The notes under the pieces: generated by a model | Seen by the model: only the letters and a program-made list of their open reading frames with translations | Told to the model about the DNA's origin: nothing | Database searches by the model: none | DNA from: Acidobacteriota bacterium | Lineage (GTDB): Bacteria > Actinomycetota > Acidimicrobiia > Acidimicrobiales > Palsa-688 | Assembly (NCBI GenBank): GCA_028876385.1 | Contig: JAGWSF010000001.1 | Location: forward strand, 1-64,000 | DNA length: 64,000 nucleotides | Direction of reading: 5' to 3' | Shown here: positions 56,632 to 64,000 of the stretch, one piece after another | Position numbering within the stretch: position 1 is the stretch's first letter | Layout: every line of letters starts with the position of its first letter | Position numbers and translations under genes: made by a program

Positions 56632-57548
56632 GCGGCGCTCCCGTCGAGGCTGGCCGCCCGGTACTCGACCGAGTCGGAGGTGAGGGTCATGAACACGTCC
56701 TCGAGCGAGGCGCTCTCGACGCGCAGCTCGTAGACGGCCAGGCCGTGGCGGCGGGCCGTCTCGCCGACCTGCTCGGCGGAGGCGCCGCGCACTTCCAGCA
56801 GCCCGGCCTCGCGGCTGGTGACGGTGACGTCGGGGCCGGCCAGGTGGTCGCGCAGTTCGCTGGCCTCGGGGGAGCGGACCACGACCGTGCTCGACGCCCC
56901 CTCGAGCAGCTCGGCGGTCTCCACGTCGGCGATGAGGCGGCCCCGCCCGACGACGATCACGTGCTGGGCGGTCAGCGCCATCTCGGCCATCAGGTGGCTG
57001 GAGAGGAACACCGTCCGGCCCTCGCTGGCCAGGCCCCTCAGCAGGTTGCGGACCCAGCGGACTCCTTCGGGGTCGAGACCGTTGATCGGTTCGTCGAGGA
57101 TGACCGTGGCCGGGTCGGCGAGCAGGGCGGCGGCGATGCCCAACCGCTGGCCCATGCCGAGCGAGAAGCTCCCCACCCGCTTGGAGGCGACCTCGGACAG
57201 GCCCACCAGGTCGAGGACCTCGTCGACGCGCCGGGTCGAGATGCGGTGGGTGGCGGCCAGGGCCAGGAGGTGGTTGCGGGCCGAGCGTCCGGTGTGGATG
57301 GAGCGGGCCTCGAGGAGGGCGCCGACCTCCGACAGCGGGGCGGGATGGTCGGCGTAGGCCCGGCCGTTGACCGTCACCGAGCCGCTGGTCGGGCGGTCGA
57401 GGCCGAGGATCAGCCTCATGGTGGTGGACTTGCCCGACCCGTTGGGCCCCAAGAAGCCGGTGACGATGCCCGGCCGGACCTCGAAGTCGAGGTGGTCGAC
57501 GGCGGTCTTGGGGCCGTACCGCTTGGTCAGGCTCCGGGCCTCTATCAC
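56628..57548 (-). CDS. ABC transporter ATP-binding protein
   Basis: 306 aa from GTG 57548. Walker A GPNGSGKST, Q-loop region, signature LGMGQRLGIA (a drug-exporter-type variant of LSGGQ), Walker B ATVILDEP followed by NGLDPEG, and the switch His in SSHLM. The C-terminal ~80 residues are the extra domain of daunorubicin/bacitracin-type ATPases (DrrA-like). It pairs with the permease overlapping its stop. A DedA-COG4705 fusion follows, so the operon may concern membrane or lipid stress. Confidence 0.92.
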   Translation of the reverse strand: MIEARSLTKRYGPKTAVDHLDFEVRPGIVTGFLGPNGSGKSTTMRLILGLDRPTSGSVTVNGRAYADHPAPLSEVGALLEARSIHTGRSARNHLLALAATHRISTRRVDEVLDLVGLSEVASKRVGSFSLGMGQRLGIAAALLADPATVILDEPINGLDPEGVRWVRNLLRGLASEGRTVFLSSHLMAEMALTAQHVIVVGRGRLIADVETAELLEGASSTVVVRSPEASELRDHLAGPDVTVTSREAGLLEVRGASAEQVGETARRHGLAVYELRVESASLEDVFMTLTSDSVEYRAASLDGSAA

Positions 57549-57768
57549 GGCTGAGTCGCTTCTGCGCGCATGGAACCAAACGCTAAGGGGCCGGTCCGGT
57601 GGGAGGAAGCGGCTGGAGGATGATTGTCGCACCGGCGGGCTACGCCCTTTGGATGACGCGTCTACGACCCTGGTATGACCCCCGGATCGGGGGACCCGGC
57701 GCCCACCGCGGGCCCGTATCGTTGGGGACCGACGGCGGGCCCGGGCCCGGCAAACCGAGGGAGACGTC

Positions 57769-58200
57769 ATGTCACGGGTGAATACCTATCTCAACTTCGC
57801 CGGCCAAGCCGAGGAGGCCTTCGGTTTCTACGCCGCGATCTTCGGCACCGAGATCACCATGCTCAGCCGCTTCTCGGACATGCCCGATATGGGACCCGGG
57901 GCGCTTCCCCCCGAGGAGGCGGGGCTGGTCATGCACGCCGAGCTGCCCATCATCGGCGGTCACCTGCTCATGGCTACCGACATGTTGGAATCCATGGGCC
58001 ATCAGGTCCGCATCGGCAACAACACCACCATCTGTCTCGACGTCGACAGTCGCGACGAAGCCGACCGGCTCTACGGCGCCCTGTCCGAGGGCGGCTCCGA
58101 AGGAGCCCCCATGGCCGATATGCCCTGGGGGGCTTATTGGGGGGTCATCCTCGACCGCTACGGCATCCGCTGGATGGTCAACCACACCCCGGCGCAGTAG
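57769..58200 (+). CDS. VOC-superfamily protein (PhnB/glyoxalase-like)
   Basis: 143 aa, ATG 57769 after GGGAG. The fold is a paired beta-alpha-beta VOC domain: NTYLNFAGQAEEAFGFYAAIFGTEI, then ELPIIGGHLLMATDML and the C-terminal GAYWGVILDRYGIRWMVNH. PhnB-type proteins are often non-enzymatic or bind metals. Ligands cannot be fixed. Monocistronic, with a 220-base upstream gap in which I see nothing else. Confidence 0.82.
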   Translation: MSRVNTYLNFAGQAEEAFGFYAAIFGTEITMLSRFSDMPDMGPGALPPEEAGLVMHAELPIIGGHLLMATDMLESMGHQVRIGNNTTICLDVDSRDEADRLYGALSEGGSEGAPMADMPWGAYWGVILDRYGIRWMVNHTPAQ

Positions 58201-58258
58201 CGGGCCGACCGGGCCGGCCGGGTCGGCCGGGTCGGCCGGCACGGCTTACCGGCATGGT

Positions 58259-59256
58259 TCAGAGATGCACGGGGGACATGTCGGCGTAGCGGTCGCCGGC
58301 GGTGGCGCCGGCGGGGGCGGCCTCGTCGATGGCCCGCAGGTCCTCGGGGCTCAGCTCGATGTCGAGCGCGGCGATGTTCTGCTCCAGGTAGCTGCGCCGT
58401 TTGGTGCCGGGGATGGGGACCACGTCGTCGCCCTGGGCCAGGACCCAGGCCAGAGCCAACTGGCTGGGGGTCACGTCGCGCTCGGAGGCGATCTGGCGCA
58501 CCCGGTCGACCAGCTCCAGGTTCTTCTCGAAGTTCTCCCCTTGGAAGCGGGGCGAGTGGCGGCGGAAGTCGTCGGGGTCGAGGTCGTCGAGGCGGCGGAT
58601 GTCCCCGGTCAGGAATCCCCGGCCGAGGGGGGAGTAGGCGACGAATCCGATTCCGAGGTCCCGGACGGTGGCCAGCACGTCATTGTCCTCGACGTCGCGC
58701 GACCAGAGGGACCATTCGGTCTGCACGGCGGTCACGGGATGCACCCGGTGGGCGCGGCGGATGGTCTCGGGGGCCGCCTCGCTGATCCCGAGGTGGGTCA
58801 CCTTGCCCGCCTCGGGATCAGCTCCGACATGGCGCCCCACGTCTCCTCCACGGCGACCTTGGGATCCACGCGGTGCTGGTAGTAGAGGTCGATGTGGTCG
58901 ACCCCGAGCCGGGCCAGGCTGGCGTCGCAGGCCCGCCGTACGTAATCGGGCCGACCGTTGACCCCGAGGCGGGTGCCGTCCTCGCGCCGCTCGTTGCCGA
59001 ACTTGGTGGCCAGGACGACCTCGTGGCGCCGGCCGGCGATGGCCCGGCCCACCAGCTTCTCGTTGGTGAACGGCCCGTACATGTCGGCGGTGTCCAAGAA
59101 GACCACGCCGGCGTCGAGGGCGGCGTGGATCACCGTCACCGACTCGTCGTCGTCGCCTCGACCGTAGAACTCGGACATGCCCATGCAGCCCAAGCCCTCA
59201 GCCGAAACGTCGAGCGCGGCGCGACCTGATCCCAGGGTGCGGTGGGCTACGGGCAT
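58259..59256 (-). pseudogene. Aldo/keto reductase with a single-base frameshift
   Basis: The first part (59256 to ~58820) starts at ATG 59256 after GAGGAGG and reads [50 protein letters not shown] and [12 protein letters not shown] up to ETWGAMSEL. The frame then leaves for IPRRAR and a stop. The second part continues in another frame from [22 protein letters not shown] through [26 protein letters not shown] and [16 protein letters not shown] to 58259. Between MSEL and EAGKV lie five bases (ATCCC) where six are expected, so one base is missing near 58815. All catalytic landmarks (Asp, Tyr, Lys, His regions) remain, so this is a recent mutation or a sequencing error. Confidence 0.85.
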
Positions 59257-59407
59257 GGTGGGCCTCCTCGATGGTCGGGGGGCTCCCAACCTACCGGGGG
59301 GAGGTGGCGGCGCGGCCGGCCTGTCCCTTTTGTCGGGGTCCGGGCGGGGGCGGGGGCGGGGGTGATGACCTTCGGCCCTAGCGCACCGCACCGCCGGCAA
59401 GATGAAG

Positions 59408-59430
59408 ATTAACGCTGTTAATGCAGCGTT
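59408..59430. promoter_or_regulatory. Two nested perfect dyads before the diiron gene
   Basis: ATTAAC-GCT-GTTAAT (59408-59422) and AACGCTG-N6-CAGCGTT (59411-59430) share bases, 28 bases before the GTG start at 59458. A TetR-type operator is likely; no regulator gene is adjacent. Confidence 0.5.
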
Positions 59431-59457
59431 GCTGCCCGCAGTGGGAGGGACCGCAAA

Positions 59458-60534
59458 GTGGCCTCGGACAACCTCGGCGAGCTCGAATCCCTGCTCGCCA
59501 TCACCAACCTCGACGGCGATTCACCCGATCACCGGGTCGACTCCCGCTACCAGACGGTGTTCACCTGGAACTACGACAAGGGCGCCCGGTCCCGCCTGGA
59601 CCGCCTCTACGAGAAGGCCAAGACGGCCCAGTGGAACGCCCGCACCGACATGGCCTGGGACACCGACGTCGACCCGGAGCGGGTGGTGCGCTCGAACCGG
59701 GAGCTGATGGGGGCCAACGGATTGGACGTCGACGTGACCGGCACGCCTTTCGAACGCTGGACCGACGACCAGTGGGTGCAGCTCGGGATCGAGAGCCAGA
59801 ACTGGATGCTGTCGCAGTTCCTCCACGGCGAGCAGGGAGCCCTGATCTGCACCGCCCGCATCGTGGAGACGGTGCCGTGGATCGACGCCAAGTACTACGC
59901 CTCCACCCAGGTCATGGACGAGGCCCGCCACGTCGAGGTCTTCAGCCGCTACCTCGACGACAAGCTGGACGGCCGCTATCCCATCAACGTCCATCTCGGC
60001 GCCCTCCTCGACGACATTCTGAGCGAGGACCGCTTCGACATGACCTACCTGGGCATGCAGATCATGGTGGAGGGACTGGCCCTGGCCGCGTTCGGTTTCA
60101 TGCACGAGACGACCACCGAGCCGCTGCTCAAGGACATCCTGCGCCACGTCATGTCCGACGAGGCCCGCCACGTGGCTTTCGGGGTGCTGTCCCTGCAGGA
60201 GTTCTACGCCGGCCTGTCGAGCGCCGAGCTGATGGAACGCAAGGAGTTCGCCTACGACGCCGCCGTGCGCATGCGCGACCGTTTCATGCAGCAGGAGGTT
60301 TGGGAGCGGCTGGGCGTACCGGTCAAGGACGCAGTGCAGGTGATCACCCGTTCACCGGAGCGGCAGATGTTCCAGCGCATGCTGTTCTCGAAGATCGTGC
60401 CCAACTGCAAGAAGCTGGGCCTGCTCGACCAGGGCGGCACGTGGCTGCGGGACCGTTTCGGCGAGCTGGGCGTGATCGAGTTCGAGCACCTGGCCGACAC
60501 CGGGGACGAGTACGAGGCTCTGCAGGTCGCCTGA
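59458..60534 (+). CDS. Diiron ferritin-like oxygenase-type protein
   Basis: 358 aa from GTG 59458 with GGGAGGGA upstream. A four-helix diiron centre is indicated by two EARH motifs (DEARHVEVF near 155, DEARHVAFG near 235), each paired with an earlier helix Glu ([15 protein letters not shown] and [14 protein letters not shown]). This resembles AurF/R2-like ferritin-superfamily oxygenases or oxidases, not storage ferritin. The substrate is unknown. It is monocistronic, with nested palindromes just upstream, and followed after 87 bases by a hemerythrin, another diiron protein. Confidence 0.85.
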   Translation: MASDNLGELESLLAITNLDGDSPDHRVDSRYQTVFTWNYDKGARSRLDRLYEKAKTAQWNARTDMAWDTDVDPERVVRSNRELMGANGLDVDVTGTPFERWTDDQWVQLGIESQNWMLSQFLHGEQGALICTARIVETVPWIDAKYYASTQVMDEARHVEVFSRYLDDKLDGRYPINVHLGALLDDILSEDRFDMTYLGMQIMVEGLALAAFGFMHETTTEPLLKDILRHVMSDEARHVAFGVLSLQEFYAGLSSAELMERKEFAYDAAVRMRDRFMQQEVWERLGVPVKDAVQVITRSPERQMFQRMLFSKIVPNCKKLGLLDQGGTWLRDRFGELGVIEFEHLADTGDEYEALQVA

Positions 60535-60621
60535 CCGGAGGGCGGCGCCGCTCGGTGCAAGAACACGGGATCGGGGTAACACGCCTGCGGGTGGATCAGT
60601 TTGGTGACCCGAGGAGGACCG

Positions 60622-61131
60622 ATGCCCGACGTGTGCGACCTGATTCTCGATGACCACGAGGAGTTCCGCCGCCGCTTCGCCGAGCTCGACGAGCTGCGTG
60701 GCCGAGGCGGCGAGGCGGCCCTCCTCGAGCCGGTGTGGGGTCCGCTGGCGGCCAAGCTCGAGGTGCACGCCTCGGCCGAGGAGGAGATCTTCTACCCCCG
60801 CCTGATGAAGGAGGGCAGCCGAGCCGAGGAGGAGACATCCGACGCCATCGACGATCACAACGAGATCCGCGACGCCATCCGCCGAGCCGGCTCCGAGGCG
60901 ATCGGCTCGGACGAGTGGTGGGACGCGGTGACGGCCGCCCGCAAAGCCAACAGCGACCACATGGCCGAGGAGGAGCGCGGCGCCCTTGCCGACTTCCGGG
61001 TCCACGCCGCCGCCGGGCAGCGCCAGGAGATGGGCGCGACCTGGGTCGACTACGAGGCCCGCCACGCCGGCGGGCGGGGCGTGGACACCTCCGACCAGGA
61101 CAAGGACGCCTACCTGTCGCGGCACCGCTGA
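60622..61131 (+). CDS. Hemerythrin HHE-domain protein
   Basis: 169 aa from ATG 60622, after GAGGAGG. The diiron ligands of the HHE fold appear in order: DDHEEF, VHASAEEEIF, DDHNEI and SDHMAEEE (His, His+Glu, His, His+Glu). Such proteins bind O2 or NO, or serve in iron and oxidative-stress handling. It is the neighbour of a diiron oxygenase-like gene on the same strand and ends at a strong palindromic hairpin. Confidence 0.9.
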   Translation: MPDVCDLILDDHEEFRRRFAELDELRGRGGEAALLEPVWGPLAAKLEVHASAEEEIFYPRLMKEGSRAEEETSDAIDDHNEIRDAIRRAGSEAIGSDEWWDAVTAARKANSDHMAEEERGALADFRVHAAAGQRQEMGATWVDYEARHAGGRGVDTSDQDKDAYLSRHR

Positions 61132-61147
61132 ACGCCCAGGGGCGGCA

Positions 61148-61180
61148 CTACTCCTGAGCGCCGCGGCGCTCAGTAGGAGT
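61148..61180. terminator. Palindromic terminator overlapping the beta-propeller stop
   Basis: TGAGCGCCG-CGGCGCTCA is a perfect 18-base palindrome (61155-61172), extended by ACTCC (61148-61152) and GGAGT (61176-61180) with small bulges. It lies between the converging hemerythrin and beta-propeller genes, and its right arm contains the latter's stop codon. Confidence 0.75.
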
Positions 61181-63506
61181 GCCAGGCGCTCGACGCCAGG
61201 TCGGGGAGACCAGCGGTGATCACCCCGGCGGGGGTCAACGCCCAGACCTGGTTGGCGATCACGATGGAGCGGCTGGCGGGAAGCTGGTCGTGGGCCAGAG
61301 TGGCGACCCGCTCCAGGGTGCCGTCACCGGCGATGCGGTAGGCGGCCAGTCCCGAACCACCGGTCTGAATCGGGTAGAGCATCGGGCCGCCGGGGTAGAC
61401 GGGCGGGGTGCCGTCCACGGCCAGGAGGGCCAGCCCGGCCGGGGCCCAGTACAGGAAGGCGTGGGGGTCGTAGCCGCCGGCCACGTACTGGTAGCCGGTG
61501 GCCAGGGTCGACTCGCTGATGCGGCTCGGGTGTGCGGGGTCGGAGACGTCGTAGGTCGCCACGACCAGACCCGACGGCTCGCCGTCGGTGATCTGCACGC
61601 CCACGCCGAGCAACCGCCCGGCGGGCAGCGGGTAGAGGAACTCCGAGAAGCCGGGCTGGTCGAGTTGGCCGGCGAGCACCGGGTGGGCGGGGTCGGTCAG
61701 GTTGACGACGTACAGGGGGTCGAAGGTCCGGTAGGTCACGAGGTAGGCCTGGTCACCGATGAAGCGCACGGCTCTGATGAACTCCCCCGGCCCGAGGTTG
61801 CCCACGGCGCCGAGCGTGACCAGCTGGTTGCCCGACGGTTGGAGCACGGTGATCTGCGACTGGGTCGACCCGTCCGGCGTCTGCGAGGTGGACGCCACCC
61901 GGAGCAGACCGGCTGCCGTCTCGTCCATGGCGTAGGAGTTGATGAGCCAGCCGGGCACGGTCCCCTCCCCCTCGTAGGACGGCGGGCCGGTGGGCGGGGT
62001 GGCGATGGCGTATATGTCCGTGGAGGCCTGCCGGGGCGGGATGACACTGCAGCAGCCTGACGGCTGGGCTCCGGCGTAGGGGTTGGTGCCGGTGGGGCCG
62101 GCCACGTAGACGTGGGCGGCGGTGGCGTAAGCGGTGTCACCGGCGGCGACCACCGAAACCCCCGGTTCGGGGGTGGCGGCGGCCGGGTCGAGGGACACGA
62201 TGCTCACGGTGGAGATGCCCGCCGCCGTGGCCGGTCGGGCCACCGACGTGCAGCTGGATACGGGTTGGCGGGCGGTGGTGGCCCCGTTGGGGTCCTCCAC
62301 CTGGTACGACGGGAGCCAGTCGTCGAGGGTGCTCGAGGCGATCAGCTGCCGGTTGGCCGCGGTCGCCTGGTCGGCGTTGGTGGAGGGGTCCGAGAAGTTG
62401 AGGCGGGGGCCGTCGCTGCGCAGGACCAGGCGGACCCGTCCCCCGACGCCCCGGGCGGCGACGAGGGTCCCGTCGAAGTGGAAGGTCCGCACCAGCCGAG
62501 GCGCCGAGGGCACCGACAGGTCCACGACCGAGACCTGGGCGCCGAGCGCCGTTGCCGGGGTGACGGTGGGGTAGGACACGGCGGGCATCTCCACGCCGAC
62601 CGGCCCGCGGGAGGCTCCGCCCGACGAGAGCACCACGGCCAGGGTGCCGTCGAGCAGCAGGCCGCCGCCGGTGTCGCCCGACAGCTGGATGGAGCCGAGC
62701 ACCCGGGCCGAGGGGTCGAGCACCCGCAGCGTCGAGCCGACCAGGGTCACGACCGTCTGGCCGTCGGTCTTGACCGTGTCGGGTTCGTCCACGCCCGCCA
62801 CCTGATCGTTGGTCTGGGAGAAGGTCGGCTCGCCCGTCGACACCGACGCCGACGCGGCGGCTCCGCTGGCCGGCGCGGCGCTGACGGGATAGGAGGCCGC
62901 TCCGCTCGTGGCCGACGACTTCTCGGCGGCCGGTGCGGCGACGGCGCCGCCGGCGGTCGCCGAAGCCATACCCGAACTGGCCGTGGGAGCTCCGACCGCC
63001 GGGCCGAGCGAAGCCCGGGGGTAGGGGGAGCCGAGCCCGTAGCCGGGGTAGGGCTGCAGGCCGTAGGGCCCGACCAGGGATTCGGCGGTGGATCGCATGT
63101 AGTTGAGGTAGTCGCCGCAGGCGTCGAAGCTCACCAGCGACCCGGTCAAGCGGACACCGGGCGCCCAGGGCGACCGCGGGGGCGTCGGCCCGGTGCCGAC
63201 CCCGGTCAGGGAGGGGTGGGGACGGCCCCCGGGGCTGCTCACGACGACCAGGCCGGCTATGAGACCGACCGCGGCAGCTGTTGTCGCGGCTGCCGCGGCG
63301 GCCGCCGTGACGGCCGAGCGGGGCGCCAGCCGATGACGCCGCCCCGGGCGGGCTCTCCCGGATGAGCGATGGTCGTCGCCGCCGGGGCGGTCGGGGCGGT
63401 CGGGGCGGTCGGGTCGGTCGGGTCGGTCGGGGCGGTCGGGGCGGTCGGGGTTGCCCGGGTCGGGGTCGGGGTCGGGCTCGGGCTCGGGGAGTCGATCGTC
63501 GGTCAT
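61170..63506 (-). CDS. Secreted beta-propeller-domain protein (COG4880-like)
   Basis: 778 aa from ATG 63506 with AAGGA upstream. A cytoplasmic, highly repetitive (DRP)n stretch (~18-42) comes first. Then a membrane helix (~65-87, AVTAAAAAAATTAAAVGLIAGLVVV), an Ala/Pro/Ser-rich linker, and the propeller. The entry motif is FSQTNDQVAGVDEPDTVKTDG, typical of the family. Blades carry repeated VSVVDLSVPSAPRLVRTF, VVNLTDPAHPVLAGQL and VATYDVSDPAHPSRISE. Probably an outward-facing protein-protein or metal-binding scaffold. Function not known in detail. Confidence 0.85.
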   Translation of the reverse strand: MTDDRLPEPEPDPDPDPGNPDRPDRPDRPDRPDRPDRPDRPGGDDHRSSGRARPGRRHRLAPRSAVTAAAAAAATTAAAVGLIAGLVVVSSPGGRPHPSLTGVGTGPTPPRSPWAPGVRLTGSLVSFDACGDYLNYMRSTAESLVGPYGLQPYPGYGLGSPYPRASLGPAVGAPTASSGMASATAGGAVAAPAAEKSSATSGAASYPVSAAPASGAAASASVSTGEPTFSQTNDQVAGVDEPDTVKTDGQTVVTLVGSTLRVLDPSARVLGSIQLSGDTGGGLLLDGTLAVVLSSGGASRGPVGVEMPAVSYPTVTPATALGAQVSVVDLSVPSAPRLVRTFHFDGTLVAARGVGGRVRLVLRSDGPRLNFSDPSTNADQATAANRQLIASSTLDDWLPSYQVEDPNGATTARQPVSSCTSVARPATAAGISTVSIVSLDPAAATPEPGVSVVAAGDTAYATAAHVYVAGPTGTNPYAGAQPSGCCSVIPPRQASTDIYAIATPPTGPPSYEGEGTVPGWLINSYAMDETAAGLLRVASTSQTPDGSTQSQITVLQPSGNQLVTLGAVGNLGPGEFIRAVRFIGDQAYLVTYRTFDPLYVVNLTDPAHPVLAGQLDQPGFSEFLYPLPAGRLLGVGVQITDGEPSGLVVATYDVSDPAHPSRISESTLATGYQYVAGGYDPHAFLYWAPAGLALLAVDGTPPVYPGGPMLYPIQTGGSGLAAYRIAGDGTLERVATLAHDQLPASRSIVIANQVWALTPAGVITAGLPDLASSAWHSY
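63383..63450. repeat. 9-base tandem repeat coding for DRP
   Basis: About seven copies of GGTCGGGGC and close variants give the in-frame DRP repeat near the N-terminus of the beta-propeller protein. Unit length is a multiple of three, so copy changes keep the frame. Confidence 0.88.
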
Positions 63507-63654
63507 CTGGTCCGTCCTTCCTCGTCGAGCGCGACACCCGGCGGGCTCGGGTCGCCCGCTTCGAGCTTCCGCCCCTACAGACGGGCCGACCCGGTCGTCT
63601 GGTTCCGACCGACGCCGATTTCGCGGTCCAGGGCGCAGCGGGTAGATCTGTGGG

Positions 63655-64000
63655 ATGACCCGCGTCGGGATATCCATCGGCACCAGCTACGACATCGGCG
63701 GGCCGGGGGGAATGAGGGAGGGACCCCGGCGGGCCATCTCCCAGGCCGCGGCGGCGGCCCGGGCCGGGCTCACCAGCCTGACCGTCGGGGATCACCACGC
63801 CACTCCCAACGGGTACGTGCAGAACGTCCCCATCATGGGGCGCCTCCTCGCCGACTGGACGGGACCGGCCGGCTGCCTGTTCCTGGTGCCGCTGTGGCAT
63901 CCGGTGCTCATGGCCGAGCAGATCGGCACCTTGGCGGCCATGGCCACCGGGAAGTTCATCGTCCAGGCCGGTGTCGGCGGGGGAGCCGGCCAGTTCAGGG
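63655..64000 (+). CDS. LLM-class (luciferase-like) flavin/F420 oxidoreductase, 3' end outside window
   Basis: ATG 63655 opens a frame that reaches the window end after 115 codons without a stop. The start is a bacterial luciferase-type barrel: TRVGISIGTSYDIGGPGG, ARAGLTSLTVGDHHATPNGY, then WHPVLMAEQIGTLAAMATGKFIVQAGVGGG. The pattern is that of FMN- or F420-dependent oxidoreductases common in actinobacteria. Divergent from the beta-propeller gene, with 148 bases between the starts. Confidence 0.82.
   Translation, partial: MTRVGISIGTSYDIGGPGGMREGPRRAISQAAAAARAGLTSLTVGDHHATPNGYVQNVPIMGRLLADWTGPAGCLFLVPLWHPVLMAEQIGTLAAMATGKFIVQAGVGGGAGQFR

Noticed and set aside
1-64000. tRNA, rRNA, CRISPR array, integrase or insertion sequence
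   Set aside because: I looked for cloverleaf T-arm motifs, regularly spaced direct repeats with spacers, and transposase or integrase domains, and found none. The tandem repeats here have no unique spacers.

Overview
The window is very GC-rich and densely coded on both strands. It has many GTG and TTG starts and 4-base start/stop overlaps. Its gene types (ECF sigma/zinc anti-sigma pairs, a LAFTG wall-anchor protein, an F420/FMN luciferase-type oxidoreductase, LuxR-type STAND regulators, an OtsA trehalose synthase) point to a free-living actinobacterium. Acidimicrobiia or a neighbouring class is my guess, not something the sequence proves. I see no rRNA, tRNA, CRISPR array, transposase or phage gene, so this looks like ordinary chromosome with some accessory islands.

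Layout. 0.1-4.6 kb: a leftward redox operon (NapH/NosR-like membrane Fe-S protein, ferredoxin-GltD-like flavoprotein, Fe-S-type Rrf2 regulator). 4.8-9.7 kb: a soluble chemoreceptor with a CZB zinc domain, otsA, and a 634-aa protein with the N-terminal QR..GNAA motif seen in cargo of contractile injection systems. 9.9-18.2 kb: a giant LuxR regulator, a SIGS-repeat membrane protein, TauE/LysR, and a GGDEF-EAL protein. 18.3-25 kb: a drug-type MFS/TetR pair with two matching upstream operators, then a TetR-controlled catabolic operon (SDR, amidohydrolase, ABC binding protein). 25-38.5 kb: surface proteins, a zinc CDF exporter, pncA, an XdhC-like gene, a three-gene pilin-like operon whose last product carries ricin-B-like repeats, an RsbW-like ATPase and a thioesterase. 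38.5-40.4 kb: a cytochrome b6-like operon led by an unlisted 59-aa membrane protein.

40.7-53.2 kb holds the most interesting material. Two homologous ECF sigma/anti-sigma pairs sit side by side. The second is followed by a peroxiredoxin-like gene whose active-site codon is an in-frame TGA, followed at the expected distance by a SECIS-like hairpin. I read it as a selenoprotein with a U-x-x-C centre. Next come a radical SAM gene and, facing it, a four-gene operon with 4-base overlaps: two arsenosugar-type nucleotidyl/glycosyltransferases, an MFS transporter and a phosphoesterase-radical SAM fusion. This looks like a small biosynthetic cluster of unknown product.

53.3-64 kb: a methyltransferase, a DedA-COG4705 fusion co-transcribed with an ABC exporter, a VOC protein, a frameshifted aldo/keto reductase, a diiron ferritin-like protein, a hemerythrin, a secreted beta-propeller protein, and the start of a luciferase-like oxidoreductase that runs off the window.
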